Source of the DNA: an uncultured Alteromonadaceae bacterium
GTDB taxonomy: Bacteria > Pseudomonadota > Gammaproteobacteria > Enterobacterales > Alteromonadaceae
Assembly (NCBI GenBank): GCA_947501935.1
Contig: CANMXU010000001.1
Coordinates: 124,001 to 188,000 of the forward strand
Reading direction: 5' to 3'
DNA length: 64,000 nucleotides
The notes below the pieces were generated by a model. That model was given only the letters and a program-made list of their open reading frames with translations, was not told the origin of the DNA and did not search any database. Numbering within the stretch: the first letter of the stretch is position 1; each line of letters starts with the position of its first letter. Below, piece by piece: positions 1-8,866 of the stretch. The position numbers and the translations under genes were made by a program.

Positions 1-212
1 CCATTGCTCAAAGTCAGCGTTGCCAAGTACTTATTGGCGAAGTAACCAGCAGTGATAACTTTATTATTTGCAACAACCAAGTACAACATTTTAGGGCTGT
101 ACAAGCGCCCGTTTTATTAAGAAAAACGGCAGAGCAAGTAGTCATTAGCCCTGAAGTTGCACAAGCGTTACAAGTTTCTGAAAACGATTGGGTTCGCATC
201 GTCGCCAATTAA
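1..212 (+). CDS. astA: Arginine N-succinyltransferase, C-terminal fragment
   Basis: The window opens inside a reading frame that closes with TAA at 210-212; about 69 residues are visible. The segment contains a C-N-N-Q-V-Q-H-F-R-A-V stretch like the C-terminus of AstA, where an F-R-A element sits near the end. AstA transfers succinyl from succinyl-CoA to L-arginine, the first step of the ammonia-producing arginine succinyltransferase (AST) pathway in the cytoplasm. astD follows 63 bases downstream on the same strand, the usual astA-astD order, which is the main support. The N-terminus lies outside the window, so completeness cannot be judged. Confidence 0.72.
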   Translation, partial: IAQSQRCQVLIGEVTSSDNFIICNNQVQHFRAVQAPVLLRKTAEQVVISPEVAQALQVSENDWVRIVAN

Positions 213-275
213 ATTCAACACACCGACAAGTCATCACCAGTAATCGTAAAGTTGATGTCATAGAGGAATATACAA

Positions 276-1745
276 ATGTCTTATCCAGTCCAATTAATTA
301 ACGGCCAATGGCTTGATGGCCTTGGTCATAATGTTAGCTCTGTAAACCCAGCAAAAAATGAAGTTATTTGGCAAGGACAAGCCGCAACAGCCGAACAAGT
401 TAATACGGCTGTAATTAGTGCTCGTAGCGCGTTTGAGTCTTGGGGCGTATTAGCCATTGACGAACGCGTTAGCATCGTTGAAAAATTTGCTGCACAGCTG
501 GGCGAAAATAAAGAAGCGTTAGCCAATACCATCGCCTTAGAAACAGGTAAACCGTTATGGGAAACCCGCACTGAAGTTGGTGCTATGGTAGGTAAAATAG
601 CCATTTCATTAAAAGCTTATTATGAACGCACAGGTACCGTTGAAAACCCTATGCCCGGTGCTAAAGCTTTTATTCGTCATAAACCTCATGGTGTTGTTGC
701 CGTATTTGGTCCTTATAATTTCCCCGGACATTTGCCTAATGGTCATATCGTCCCCGCCTTAATTGCGGGCAATACCATTGTATTTAAACCAAGCGAACTA
801 ACCCCAAAAGTCGCTGAAGAAATGCTTAAACTTTGGCTTAAAGCTGGCTTACCCGCCGGCGTTATTAACATGGTTCAAGGTGAAGTGGAAACGGGGAAAG
901 CGTTAGCAAGCCATAAGCTTATTGACGGTTTGTTTTTCACTGGCAGCTCAACCACTGGTCATTTATTACATGAGCAGTTTGGCGGTCAACCGGGCAAAAT
1001 ATTAGCGTTAGAAATGGGCGGTAATAACCCGTTAATTGTTAAAGACACAGCTGACGTAAATGCTGTAGTTCACGATATCATTCAATCGGCCTTTGTTACT
1101 ACCGGCCAACGCTGTACTTGTGCACGTCGTTTATTTATTGAAAATAATGCCCAAGGCGATGCTATTTTAGCTAAATTAATCAGCGCGACGAAAGCAATTA
1201 AAATTGGTTATTTTGATGATGAAGAGCAGCCTTTTATTGGCTCGATGATCTCTGAAAAAGCAGCCTTAGGCTTAGTTGCCGCGCAGCAACAATTACTTGA
1301 TTTGGGGGCAAGTTCATTATTAATGATGAAACACCTTGAACAAGGCACAGGTTTTATCTCTCCGGGTATTGTCGATGTTACCAATATTAGTGAGATGCCT
1401 GATGATGAACACTTTGGTCCATTATTAAAAGTGTATCGTTATAGCGATTTTGACGCAGCTATTGATGAAGCCAACAATACCAGCTTTGGTTTGTCTGCTG
1501 GTTTATTGTGCGACAATGAAGAATTGTATCAGCACTTTTTCAGCCGAATTCGTGCTGGCATTGTGAATTGGAACAAACCAATAACCGGTGCCAGTAGTGC
1601 CGCACCTTTTGGTGGTATAGGCGGCAGTGGTAACCACAGAGCTAGTGCTTATTATGCTGCTGATTACTGCGCTTATCCGGTTGCTTCAGTAGAAGCACAA
1701 AAAGTTGCGTTACCTGAAAACCTAAGCCCTGGCTTAGTGATCTAG
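276..1745 (+). CDS. astD: N-succinylglutamate 5-semialdehyde dehydrogenase
   Basis: The 489-residue protein is an aldehyde dehydrogenase of the AstD subfamily, which oxidises N-succinylglutamate semialdehyde to N-succinylglutamate with NAD+, the fourth step of AST arginine degradation. Visible family signatures are the N-terminal F-x-x-W segment, the F-G-P-Y-N-F-P-G-H cofactor-region motif near residue 145, the E-M-G-G-N-N-P segment with the general-base Glu near 247, and the catalytic Cys in T-G-Q-R-C-T near residue 280. The length matches E. coli AstD (492 aa). The ATG at 276 has a GAGG box about nine bases upstream. It follows astA and probably shares its operon. A weak GCAGG/CCTGC hairpin lies at 1782-1799, but it is too short to call a terminator. 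Confidence 0.95.
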   Translation: MSYPVQLINGQWLDGLGHNVSSVNPAKNEVIWQGQAATAEQVNTAVISARSAFESWGVLAIDERVSIVEKFAAQLGENKEALANTIALETGKPLWETRTEVGAMVGKIAISLKAYYERTGTVENPMPGAKAFIRHKPHGVVAVFGPYNFPGHLPNGHIVPALIAGNTIVFKPSELTPKVAEEMLKLWLKAGLPAGVINMVQGEVETGKALASHKLIDGLFFTGSSTTGHLLHEQFGGQPGKILALEMGGNNPLIVKDTADVNAVVHDIIQSAFVTTGQRCTCARRLFIENNAQGDAILAKLISATKAIKIGYFDDEEQPFIGSMISEKAALGLVAAQQQLLDLGASSLLMMKHLEQGTGFISPGIVDVTNISEMPDDEHFGPLLKVYRYSDFDAAIDEANNTSFGLSAGLLCDNEELYQHFFSRIRAGIVNWNKPITGASSAAPFGGIGGSGNHRASAYYAADYCAYPVASVEAQKVALPENLSPGLVI

Positions 1746-1935
1746 GCGCTGATTGTGAACCTATTAGATGCCATGAAAATTGCAGGCATTAAACCCTGCT
1801 TTTATAAAAGTATCGACCAATTATAAATTACTGGCGGATAGGCTCTATTCGTCAGCATTTCATTATCTGTAAATTCTGCCCTCAGTCTATCTGTCTCTTA
1901 CTACACTTATTATAAGCTGCAACAAGGAGTCTGTG

Positions 1936-2736
1936 ATGACTAAAGAAATAACAACATTATTCGACCATATTTGGCAGGACTATATTTCAGTTACGCCTAG
2001 CGCTGAAAAGATTTGTCAGTTACTGGGTGCTGGCGCAACTGTGATCAATGATCACATTGCCTATCGAACCTTTAATATTGCCAAAGTTAACAAAGAGAAG
2101 TTAGCTCAACATTTATTAGCCTTAGGCTATAAAGAGTGTGGCCAATATCAATTTGAACAAAAAAAATTGATCGCCTGTCATTATGAACATAGTGACGACA
2201 CCATGCCGAAAGTATTTATTAGTGAATTATTAGTTGAAGAATTTTCAACTCCGGTGCAAAAAATTATCCAGCGCATTGTCAGTGATATTGACGAAAGCAA
2301 TGTGCAGGCAAGCAACTTTCTGTACTCAGGCAGAACGTGGCAGTTAAATAGTACTGAATATCAAACCTTGTTAGCCGAAAGTGAATATGCCGCTTGGCTT
2401 GCTGTTTGGGGCTATCGCGCCAATCACTTTACAGTAAGTATTAATCACTTACCTGATTATGAAACTATAGAAGCCGTTAATAGCACGCTAAAACAAGCAG
2501 GTTATAAACTTAATGATACTGGTGGCGAAATTAAAGGTGATGCCAGCGTTAAGCTAGAGCAATCTTCTACCATGGCAGATCATTACACCGTTAAGTTCAG
2601 TGATAAAGAGCAAACTATACCGAGCTGTTTTTACGAATTCGCCCTGCGCTACCCCAATACCGACGGCAAGTTATATACCGGCTTTGTTGCCGCCTCAGCT
2701 GATAAGATATTTGAAAGCACTAATGCACAAAACTAA
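1936..2736 (+). CDS. DUF1338 family metal-dependent protein (short form)
   Basis: This roughly 266-residue protein belongs to the DUF1338 family, related to the Fe(II)-dependent 2-oxoadipate dioxygenase/decarboxylase HglS. The likely metal triad is visible: His in I-N-D-H-I-A-Y-R-T (near residue 40), His in N-H-F-T-V (near 160) and Glu in F-Y-E-F-A-L-R-Y (near 234). The longest frame begins with GTG at 1933, but AAGGAG at 1924-1929 sits six bases before ATG 1936, so that ATG is preferred. It is much shorter than HglS (about 460 aa). Location just after astD suggests a role in amino-acid or keto-acid catabolism; that link is inferred from neighbourhood and the substrate is unknown. Confidence 0.8.
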   Translation: MTKEITTLFDHIWQDYISVTPSAEKICQLLGAGATVINDHIAYRTFNIAKVNKEKLAQHLLALGYKECGQYQFEQKKLIACHYEHSDDTMPKVFISELLVEEFSTPVQKIIQRIVSDIDESNVQASNFLYSGRTWQLNSTEYQTLLAESEYAAWLAVWGYRANHFTVSINHLPDYETIEAVNSTLKQAGYKLNDTGGEIKGDASVKLEQSSTMADHYTVKFSDKEQTIPSCFYEFALRYPNTDGKLYTGFVAASADKIFESTNAQN

Positions 2737-2768
2737 TCACCTAAGTTAACAGCACAGCTATTAAGTCT

Positions 2769-2805
2769 GAATAGGCAGAATAATTTCTGCTTATTCAACT
2801 TTTTA
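2769..2805 (+). terminator. Probable rho-independent terminator after the DUF1338 gene
   Basis: The arms GAATAGGCAGAA (2769-2780) and TTCTGCTTATTC (2785-2796) pair with one mismatch across a four-base loop and are followed by a T-rich tract. It lies just past the DUF1338 stop and probably ends the ast transcription unit. Confidence 0.6.
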
Positions 2806-2901
2806 TACTAACAATGCTTTATAAACTAGTGTGTTAATTCTATTACCGTTAATCATATAAATACGCTATAGTTATTTTATTTGAGCGGGACTTAATGCGT
2901 T

Positions 2902-3267
2902 ATGGTTACCAACACTGAAGGCTATATTCATATTATCGAATACCTTACTGCACACTTAAATTTATTTGAGAATTGTGCTGATGCCCCTGCAAGTGGCGAC
3001 ACAGTGATGGGAGTTATTGAGCAAGAGCTTAGTGAACAAATTATTACCGTGTGTAGTCAAAATGAAGAGCTAACCTTTAACCAACGCAATACCATTATTC
3101 GTGAAGTTGATGCTATAGTTTATGACTTAGAAGAAATCCTTTCTGGCGTCGTTAATAATCACGTTACTCCAGCGCAACTTGATTTTATTCAAGAATGGGC
3201 CATTTTAATTAAGAATTTATTCGACACAGAGATCCATAGCCAATTTATTAGCCCTCCCCCTAGCTAA
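2902..3267 (+). CDS. DUF3802 family small acidic protein
   Basis: The 121-residue acidic, mostly helical protein has no signal peptide or membrane segment. The N-terminus (M-V-T-N-T-E-G-Y-I-H-I-I-E-Y-L-T) and the central L-T-F-N-Q-R-N-T-I-I-R-E-V-D region resemble DUF3802, a small family of unknown function in Shewanella, Vibrio and Colwellia relatives. The family call is from memory of the pattern and is only moderately firm. It stands alone between a terminator and the OsmC gene, with about 165 bases upstream for its own promoter. ATG 2902 has only a distant GGGA upstream, so the start is fair rather than certain. No function is proposed. Confidence 0.6.
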   Translation: MVTNTEGYIHIIEYLTAHLNLFENCADAPASGDTVMGVIEQELSEQIITVCSQNEELTFNQRNTIIREVDAIVYDLEEILSGVVNNHVTPAQLDFIQEWAILIKNLFDTEIHSQFISPPPS

Positions 3268-3452
3268 TTTATTGATTATTTAAAAATAATATTTCCCCTT
3301 AACAACTTCAAGCTGCCATGCTTGGTTTACAACCATCAGCATTTATTAACAATATTTTCCAAGCGATAAGTCCCCCTTCAGTAGCTTCAAAGCTCACAGT
3401 TCGATAATATGGCCATTCAAATATTTACGTAATTTAAAAAGTGGTAACAGTA

Positions 3453-3857
3453 ATGAAAGCAACGGTAAAGTGGATTGGCGATGAACTTTTTTTAGGCACT
3501 TCACAAAGTGGTCATTCAATAGTTTTAGACGCTAATGGCGGCGCTCTTGCACCTAGCCCTTTAGAGAATGTATTAATTTCTTTAGGCAGTTGTTCATGTG
3601 TTGACGTGGTCAGTATTTTAAAGAAAGCTCGTCAACAAATTAGCGACTGCAAAGTCGAAATATCGGCTACTCGTGTAACTTCAGTACCTAAATTGTTTTC
3701 CGACATACATTTAAACTTTGTTATTTCTGGCACCGATATCAGTGATTCCCATGCTAAACGGGCGGTCTCACTTTCTGCTGATAAATATTGTTCGGTAGCG
3801 TTAATGCTTAATGGTAAAGTAACCATCACCCATGATTATCAAATTGTTGCTGAGTAG
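3453..3857 (+). CDS. yhfA: OsmC family protein, YhfA type
   Basis: This 134-residue protein is an OsmC/Ohr-fold member of the YhfA subgroup. The motif P-S-P-L-E-N-V-L-I-S-L-G-S-C-S-C-V-D-V-V near residue 40 contains the clustered cysteines of the family's peroxidatic site, although YhfA has no proven substrate. The frame opens at GTG 3441, but ATG 3453 gives exactly the 134-residue length of E. coli YhfA and is preferred. Its stop (3855-3857) is five bases before the TTG start of speD, so the two genes are probably translationally coupled. In E. coli yhfA neighbours prkB, and prkB is also next door here, so this is a conserved neighbourhood. Confidence 0.82.
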   Translation: MKATVKWIGDELFLGTSQSGHSIVLDANGGALAPSPLENVLISLGSCSCVDVVSILKKARQQISDCKVEISATRVTSVPKLFSDIHLNFVISGTDISDSHAKRAVSLSADKYCSVALMLNGKVTITHDYQIVAE

Positions 3858-3862
3858 TTAAA

Positions 3863-4612
3863 TTGACTGATTTTTCTGAAAAATTAAAACTGCATGGTTT
3901 TAATAATTTAACCAAGCATTTAAGTTTTTCATTCTATCAGCTGCATTATGTTGATAGTGAGCAAGCGCATATTCACTATCAAAACTACATTAATCATTTA
4001 TATAACGCCGAACAATTAAATAAGCTCTTACATCGTTTATGCAAAGCGATTGGCGGCACAGTGCTTAATATCGCAAAACAAGATTACCAACCTCAAGGGG
4101 CCAGTGTAACCTTAATGATTTCTGAAGAAGCTGAGCCGACAAGTTTAGTCGCCCACCTTGATAAAAGTCACTTGTGTATTCATACCTACCCTGATGATAA
4201 GCCGACCAATAACATTGCTATTTTTCGAGCTGATATCGAATTATCAACCTGCGGAGTAATTTCACCACTTAAGGTGCTAAATTATTTAATGTCGGAGCTT
4301 AGTCCTGATGTGGCCGATATTGATTATAGAATTCGAGGCATGACACGTGACATTCATGGTGAACAACATTTTAATGATCACCTGATCACATCTATAGAAG
4401 AATTCCTCACAGAAGATATTTTAAGGCAGTTTAACTGTGTTAGTTACAACTTACCTGAAGCTAATCTGTTTCATTCGAAATTAAGCGCTTCAAAGCCATG
4501 TATAGCTAAAGCTATGGCTTATCAAAGTAAATCAGTCGCTGAATTAACAGAGAATAATAAAATTGAGGAAAAGTTAGACGCTGTAATGAAAAGTTTGGTT
4601 AACAGTAGCTAG
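3863..4612 (+). CDS. speD: S-adenosylmethionine decarboxylase proenzyme, TTG start
   Basis: SpeD decarboxylates S-adenosylmethionine to supply the aminopropyl donor for spermidine synthesis. The 249-residue protein is the E. coli class: it begins K-L-K-L-H-G-F-N-N-L-T-K, keeps Q-D-Y-x-P-Q-G-A-S-V-T, and has L-D-K-S-H-L-C-I-H-T-Y-P near residue 95, where cleavage before Ser creates the pyruvoyl cofactor. A-D-I-E-L-S-T-C-G-V-I-S-P-L-K is also intact. The frame is closed by a TGA at 3851-3853 and the only start candidate before the conserved N-terminus is TTG at 3863. No cytosolic speE is visible nearby; the SpeE-like gene at 60 kb is exported and not an obvious partner. Confidence 0.93.
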   Translation: MTDFSEKLKLHGFNNLTKHLSFSFYQLHYVDSEQAHIHYQNYINHLYNAEQLNKLLHRLCKAIGGTVLNIAKQDYQPQGASVTLMISEEAEPTSLVAHLDKSHLCIHTYPDDKPTNNIAIFRADIELSTCGVISPLKVLNYLMSELSPDVADIDYRIRGMTRDIHGEQHFNDHLITSIEEFLTEDILRQFNCVSYNLPEANLFHSKLSASKPCIAKAMAYQSKSVAELTENNKIEEKLDAVMKSLVNSS

Positions 4613-4628
4613 CTAAGCTAGTTCAAAC

Positions 4629-5528
4629 TTATAAATCGCTCATCCAATCAAGTTGTTTATTGGCTTCCGCTTTTTTTAGCATTAGATCACGAATTAGTGG
4701 CGTTAATAATAGCTCCATCGCCAAGCCCATTTTACCACCCGGTACCACTAAAGTATTTACCCGCGACATAAAGGCGCCATCAATCATATTTAAATAATAT
4801 GGAAAGTCTACTTGAGTGCCTTCACGGAATCGAATAACAACAAAGCTTTCATCTAAGGTCGGAATCGTTTTAGCGCTAAACGGATTTGATGTATCTACAG
4901 TAGGAACCCGCTGGAAGTTTATATGAGTACGTGAAAACTGCGGGGTGATGAAATTAATGTAATCTTCCATACTGCGCAAAATACTTGCAGTTACGGCTTC
5001 ACGGCTATGTCCACGTTGATTAGTATCACGGATTATTTTTTGGATCCATTCCAAATTCACAATTGGTACCATGCCAATCAGTAAATCAACATGTTGAGCA
5101 ACATCATTTTTTTCAGTAACTACACCACCATGTAAACCTTCATAAAACAAAAGGTCTGTACCTTCGCCCAATACTTCCCAAGGGGTAAAAGTACCCGGCA
5201 TTTGATTATAAGGAACGGCTTCGTCAAAAGTATGTAAGTAACGGCGAACTTTGCCTTTACCTGTTTCGGAATAGTCTTTAAAAAGAGTTTCTAAGGCATC
5301 AAAGTCATTAGCCTGATCGCCAAAATAGCTGATATTACGACGGTCTTCCTTTGCTTTGCGCTTTTCAAGATCCATTTCTTGGCGTGAAAAACGGTGGAAG
5401 CTGTCCCCTTCAACTTTTGAAGAGTTAATACCTAACGATCTAAAAATATGCTCAAAGGATTCTGTAGTCGTCGAAGTACCGGCACCAGAAGAACCAGTTA
5501 CAGCAATGATTGGATTTCGAGACGACAT
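4629..5528 (-). CDS. prkB: PrkB-type phosphoribulokinase/uridine kinase-like protein
   Basis: This 299-residue P-loop kinase has the Walker A motif G-S-S-G-A-G-T-S-T at residues 12-20 and the phosphoribulokinase segments S-F-H-R-F-S and Y-L-H-T-F-D-E-A-V-P-Y. It matches E. coli PrkB (289 aa), a member of the phosphoribulokinase family found in heterotrophs without Rubisco, so the ribulose-5-phosphate reaction is assigned by homology only. It converges on speD with 16 bases between stops, and no terminator is visible in that gap. The yhfA-prkB neighbourhood is also seen in enteric genomes, near crp. ATG 5528 is the natural start of the conserved N-terminus. Confidence 0.88.
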   Translation of the reverse strand: MSSRNPIIAVTGSSGAGTSTTTESFEHIFRSLGINSSKVEGDSFHRFSRQEMDLEKRKAKEDRRNISYFGDQANDFDALETLFKDYSETGKGKVRRYLHTFDEAVPYNQMPGTFTPWEVLGEGTDLLFYEGLHGGVVTEKNDVAQHVDLLIGMVPIVNLEWIQKIIRDTNQRGHSREAVTASILRSMEDYINFITPQFSRTHINFQRVPTVDTSNPFSAKTIPTLDESFVVIRFREGTQVDFPYYLNMIDGAFMSRVNTLVVPGGKMGLAMELLLTPLIRDLMLKKAEANKQLDWMSDL

Positions 5529-5636
5529 GCAAAGTACCTTTTGTAAATGAACTACCTGTTATACGAAGAAAACCTCAACAGGTCAACTTTGTATTATTCA
5601 GTTTACGTGAAATTGGTTAATAAGGGCAGAAAAATA

Positions 5637-5662
5637 AAAAACGGAGCCGAAGCTCCGTTTTT
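5637..5662 (-). terminator. Terminator of the ribosomal alpha operon (after rplQ)
   Basis: The arms at 5637-5647 and 5652-5662 form a perfect 11-bp stem around a four-base loop that reads TTCG on the minus strand, with A/T tracts on both sides. It lies 27 bases past the rplQ stop and upstream of prkB. The flanking tracts would let it work in either direction. Confidence 0.85.
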
Positions 5663-5688
5663 AGTTAAGAAGTTAATTTATTACTAAA

Positions 5689-6093
5689 TTATGCTTCTTC
5701 GCTGATTTCAACTACTTCTTCAGCTTCTTCAGCTGCAGGGCGGTCTACTAATTCAACGTAAGCCATAGGCGCTTTATCACCAGTACGGTAACCGCATTTT
5801 AAAATGCGAGTATAACCACCTGGACGTTCTTGGTAACGAGCACCAAGTTCGTTAAATAAAATACCTACTACTTCTTGATCACGTGTGCGAGCAAATGCCA
5901 AACGGCGATTTGCAACACTGTCGGTCTTAGCCAATGTAATTAATGGCTCTACAACGCGACGTAGTTCTTTAGCTTTAGCTACAGTCGTTTTAATAACGCC
6001 GTGCTTAACTAAAGAGCTTGCCATATTGCGGAACATCGCCTGGCGATGACTGCTATTACGGTTTAACTGGCGACCGCTTTTACGATGACGCAT
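5689..6093 (-). CDS. rplQ: 50S ribosomal protein L17
   Basis: L17 is a large-subunit protein near the peptide exit tunnel. The 134-residue sequence starts [12 protein letters not shown] and has the conserved basic N-terminal half; the last 20 or so residues form an acidic Glu-rich tail, a common variable part of gammaproteobacterial L17. It is the last gene of the alpha operon, 45 bases after rpoA, and is followed by the terminator at 5637-5662. Confidence 0.97.
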   Translation of the reverse strand: MRHRKSGRQLNRNSSHRQAMFRNMASSLVKHGVIKTTVAKAKELRRVVEPLITLAKTDSVANRRLAFARTRDQEVVGILFNELGARYQERPGGYTRILKCGYRTGDKAPMAYVELVDRPAAEEAEEVVEISEEA

Positions 6094-6138
6094 AAGTTAA
6101 TCCTTATCTCTTTCAACTGTTAAAAAACGATGATCGAC

Positions 6139-7128
6139 TTAGTCGTTATCAGCGATGCTTTCTGGTGGCCAATTTTCAAGGCGCATTCCCAGAGATAAAC
6201 CACGAGACGCTAAAACGTCTTTGATTTCTGTTAAAGACTTCTTACCTAAATTAGGCGTTTTAAGAAGCTCAACTTCAGCACGCTGTACTAAATCACCAAT
6301 ATATTGAATTGCTTCTGCTTTTAAGCAGTTTGCTGAACGAACAGTAAGTTCAAGATCATCAACTGGACGAAGAAGAATCGGATCAAATAGAGGTTTTTCC
6401 TCTTTTTGCTCTGGTTCTGTCACATCACGTAATTCAACAAACGCATCTAGCTGTTCGGCTAAGATGGTTGATGCGCGACGGATAGCTTCTTCTGGATCTA
6501 ACGTACCGTTAGTTTCCATGTCGATAACTAGCTTGTCTAAATCTGTACGCTGTTCAACACGAGCAGAATCAACATCGTAGGCAATTCTTTCGACTGGACT
6601 GAATGAGGCGTCAACCAACAAACGTCCTATTGCACGATCTTCTTCCTCGGCATTGCGACGAGTAGATGCAGGAACGTAACCACGTCCCATTTCTACTTTA
6701 ATGCGCATGTTAACTGAACCGTCACCTGTTAGGTGACAAATAACATGATCAGGATTCGCAATAGTTACGTCTCCATCATGTTGGATGTCAGCTGCCGTTA
6801 CAGGGCCTTCACCAGACTTGGTTAAAGTAAGAACGGCTTCGTTCTTGCCTTCTAGACCTACAGCAAGTCCTTTAAGGTTTAACAGTATTTCAATGATGTC
6901 TTCTTGCACACCTTCTTTACTACTGTACTCGTGTAATACACCATCAATTTCAACTTCAGTTACGGCACAACCCGGCATTGAAGATAAAAGGATGCGGCGT
7001 AAAGCATTACCTAAAGTGTGGCCAAAACCACGCTCAAGTGGTTCCAAAGTCACTTTAGCGCGAACAGCACTAACAGTTTCGATATCTACCAAACGTGGTC
7101 TAAGGAATTCGGTTACAGAACCCTGCAT
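6139..7128 (-). CDS. rpoA: DNA-directed RNA polymerase alpha subunit
   Basis: The 329-residue alpha subunit matches E. coli RpoA in length (329). The N-terminal dimerisation domain shows [20 protein letters not shown]. The acidic linker near residue 240 precedes a C-terminal domain with R-S-A-N-C-L-K-A-E and [11 protein letters not shown], the UP-element DNA and activator contact region. It sits between rpsD and rplQ, the canonical alpha-operon order, so alpha is made with ribosomal proteins. Confidence 0.99.
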   Translation of the reverse strand: MQGSVTEFLRPRLVDIETVSAVRAKVTLEPLERGFGHTLGNALRRILLSSMPGCAVTEVEIDGVLHEYSSKEGVQEDIIEILLNLKGLAVGLEGKNEAVLTLTKSGEGPVTAADIQHDGDVTIANPDHVICHLTGDGSVNMRIKVEMGRGYVPASTRRNAEEEDRAIGRLLVDASFSPVERIAYDVDSARVEQRTDLDKLVIDMETNGTLDPEEAIRRASTILAEQLDAFVELRDVTEPEQKEEKPLFDPILLRPVDDLELTVRSANCLKAEAIQYIGDLVQRAEVELLKTPNLGKKSLTEIKDVLASRGLSLGMRLENWPPESIADND

Positions 7129-7151
7129 ATGTCCTCTCTTAATGTGTGACT

Positions 7152-7772
7152 TTACTTAGAGTAAAGCTCAACAATCAACTGTTCATTTATTTCGGCAGAT
7201 AAGTCAGAGCGATCTGGAACACGTTTGAAAACGCCTTCCAATTTCTTGTTATCTACTTCAACCCAGACTGGTTTTTCACGTTGGTCAGCTAATTCTAAAG
7301 CAGCAACGATACGCGCTTGAGTTTTAGACTTCTCACGAACAGAAACCACATCTTCAGCTTTAACAGTGAAAGATGGAATATTTACAACAACACCGTTTAC
7401 AACGATAGCTTTATGGCTAACGAGTTGACGAGCTTCAGCACGAGTGCTGGCAAAGCCCATACGGTAAACTACGTTATCTAAACGCTTTTCTAAAAGTTGT
7501 AACAAGTTTTCACCTGTATTACCTTTAAGACGAGCAGCTTCTTTATAGTAGTTACGGAATTGTTTCTCAAGAACGCCATAAATACGACGAACTTTTTGTT
7601 TTTCACGAAGCTGAATACCATAATCAGACAAGCGACCACGACGGGCACCATGTTGACCTGGAATAGTTTCGATTTTACATTTAGTGTCAATTGCTCTAAC
7701 ACCGCTTTTTAGGAACAAATCTGTTCCTTCGCGGCGACTAAGCTTTAGCTTAGGACCTAAATATCTAGCCAT
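7152..7772 (-). CDS. rpsD: 30S ribosomal protein S4
   Basis: S4 is a primary 16S rRNA binding protein of 206 residues, the same length as in E. coli. It starts [20 protein letters not shown] and carries the S4 RNA-binding domain ([11 protein letters not shown] through V-N-G) around residues 90-150. In E. coli S4 also represses translation of the alpha operon by binding the rpsM leader. A GTG-started rpsM with a structured leader is present here, so the same feedback is likely. Confidence 0.99.
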   Translation of the reverse strand: MARYLGPKLKLSRREGTDLFLKSGVRAIDTKCKIETIPGQHGARRGRLSDYGIQLREKQKVRRIYGVLEKQFRNYYKEAARLKGNTGENLLQLLEKRLDNVVYRMGFASTRAEARQLVSHKAIVVNGVVVNIPSFTVKAEDVVSVREKSKTQARIVAALELADQREKPVWVEVDNKKLEGVFKRVPDRSDLSAEINEQLIVELYSK

Positions 7773-7793
7773 TTTCTTTCTCCAACTTTCCTA

Positions 7794-8183
7794 TTAAACG
7801 CGACGTTTCTTAGGAGGACGACAACCATTATGAGGAATAGGTGTAACGTCAGTAATGTTGGTGATTTTAAAACCAGCAGCATTTAAAGCACGGATTGCAG
7901 ACTCACGTCCTGGTCCTGGGCCTTTAACGAACACTTCAATATTCTTCAAACCAAACTCTTGTGCTGCTTTACCAGCACGATCTGCAGCAACTTGTGCAGC
8001 AAACGGTGTAGATTTACGTGAACCACGGAAACCTGAACCACCTGCAGTCGCCCAAGATAAAGCATTACCTTGACGATCTGTAAGAGTCACGATTGTGTTG
8101 TTGAAAGAGGCGTGGATATGAGCCATGCCATCAGCAACTTGTTTTTTTACGCGTTTACGCGTACGTACAGGTGTTTTAGCCAT
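7794..8183 (-). CDS. rpsK: 30S ribosomal protein S11
   Basis: S11 forms part of the small-subunit platform at the mRNA exit. The 129-residue protein has [32 protein letters not shown] and the conserved basic end [11 protein letters not shown]. Length equals E. coli S11. It lies 13 bases after rpsM within the alpha operon. Confidence 0.99.
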   Translation of the reverse strand: MAKTPVRTRKRVKKQVADGMAHIHASFNNTIVTLTDRQGNALSWATAGGSGFRGSRKSTPFAAQVAADRAGKAAQEFGLKNIEVFVKGPGPGRESAIRALNAAGFKITNITDVTPIPHNGCRPPKKRRV

Positions 8184-8196
8184 TGTCTAGTTCCTC

Positions 8197-8553
8197 TTAC
8201 TTCTTAATTGGCTTACGAGGACCTTTACGTGTGCGCGCATTAGTTTTAGTGCGTTGGCCACGTAGAGGAAGACTGCGACGATGGCGTATGCCACGGTAAC
8301 AACCTAAATCCATAAGACGTTTAATATTCATTGAAACTTCACGGCGTAAATCACCTTCTACGGTGTATTTATCCACTTCTGCACGAAGCAAATCAATTTG
8401 AGCTTCGTCCAATTCACTGATCTTAGTTGTCTCTGCGATACCTGATGCTACACAAATTGCTTTCGCACGTGTTGCTCCGATACCGAAGATCGCAGTAATG
8501 GCGATTACTGCATGCTTACGATCAGGGATGTTAATGCCAGCGATACGGGCCAC
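8197..8553 (-). CDS. rpsM: 30S ribosomal protein S13 (GTG start)
   Basis: S13 sits in the head of the 30S subunit and contacts the P-site tRNA. An in-frame ATG lies at 8559, but the AGGAG box touches that ATG directly and is six bases from the GTG at 8553. The GTG start gives the standard [10 protein letters not shown]-terminus and a 118-residue protein, as in E. coli, where rpsM also starts with GTG. It is the first gene of the alpha operon and, by analogy with E. coli, the site of S4 translational feedback. The C-terminus ([12 protein letters not shown]) is the normal basic tail. Confidence 0.97.
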   Translation of the reverse strand: MARIAGINIPDRKHAVIAITAIFGIGATRAKAICVASGIAETTKISELDEAQIDLLRAEVDKYTVEGDLRREVSMNIKRLMDLGCYRGIRHRRSLPLRGQRTKTNARTRKGPRKPIKK

Positions 8554-8586
8554 TAACACATCTCCTATTCTAGATTTAAATTACAT

Positions 8587-8619
8587 CAGGTTGGAAAGCC
8601 CGTTAGGATACCCAACCTG
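8587..8619 (-). promoter_or_regulatory. Hairpin in the alpha-operon (rpsM) leader
   Basis: Within the 153-base gap between rpmJ and rpsM, CAGGTTGG (8587-8594) pairs perfectly with CCAACCTG (8612-8619) across a 17-base loop, some 30 bases before the rpsM GTG. It lies downstream of the predicted alpha promoter, so it is transcribed as 5' leader. In E. coli this position holds the pseudoknot bound by S4 that traps the 30S subunit. I see a hairpin but did not establish the pseudoknot, so the S4 role is an inference. Confidence 0.55.
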
Positions 8620-8645
8620 TATTCTTTTTTGCAAATCGAAGCGGC

Positions 8646-8674
8646 ATTATACAGAAAAATCTACATAATGCCAC
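8646..8674 (-). promoter_or_regulatory. Predicted alpha-operon promoter
   Basis: On the minus strand a perfect -10 TATAAT (8646-8651) lies 17 bases downstream of GTGGCA (8669-8674), a four-of-six match to TTGACA. The bases after the -10 are GC-rich. It sits between rpmJ and rpsM, where E. coli also starts its alpha operon, and would give a leader of about 85 bases. Confidence 0.72.
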
Positions 8675-8706
8675 TTCTAAAAGATACACTGTCGTTAGAT
8701 TAAAAA

Positions 8707-8823
8707 TTAACCTTGACGTTGCTTGTGCTTAGGGTCGGTTTTACAAATAACACGAACCACACCAGCACGTTTAACAACTTTACAGTTACGACAAATCTTT
8801 TTTACGGATGCACGAACTTTCAT
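8707..8823 (-). CDS. rpmJ: 50S ribosomal protein L36 (zinc form)
   Basis: This 38-residue frame runs from ATG at 8821-8823 (minus strand) to TAA at 8707-8709. It starts [15 protein letters not shown] and ends P-K-H-K-Q-R-Q-G, an unmistakable L36. The cysteines at 11, 14 and 27 with His33 form the zinc ribbon of the C+ form. It is the last gene of the spc operon, 43 bases after secY, and is separated from rpsM by the alpha promoter and leader. Confidence 0.97.
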   Translation of the reverse strand: MKVRASVKKICRNCKVVKRAGVVRVICKTDPKHKQRQG

Positions 8824-8866
8824 CTTACTACTCCGCTTCTCAATAATAGAGAGTTAACGAGCAATC

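Noticed and set aside
1782..1804. Hairpin after astD as a terminator
   Set aside because: Only five base pairs with a weak T tract; the DUF1338 gene may still be co-transcribed with ast.
4629..5528. Phosphoribulokinase as a sign of carbon fixation
   Set aside because: The protein is the short PrkB type common in heterotrophs, and no Rubisco or other Calvin-cycle gene is in the window.
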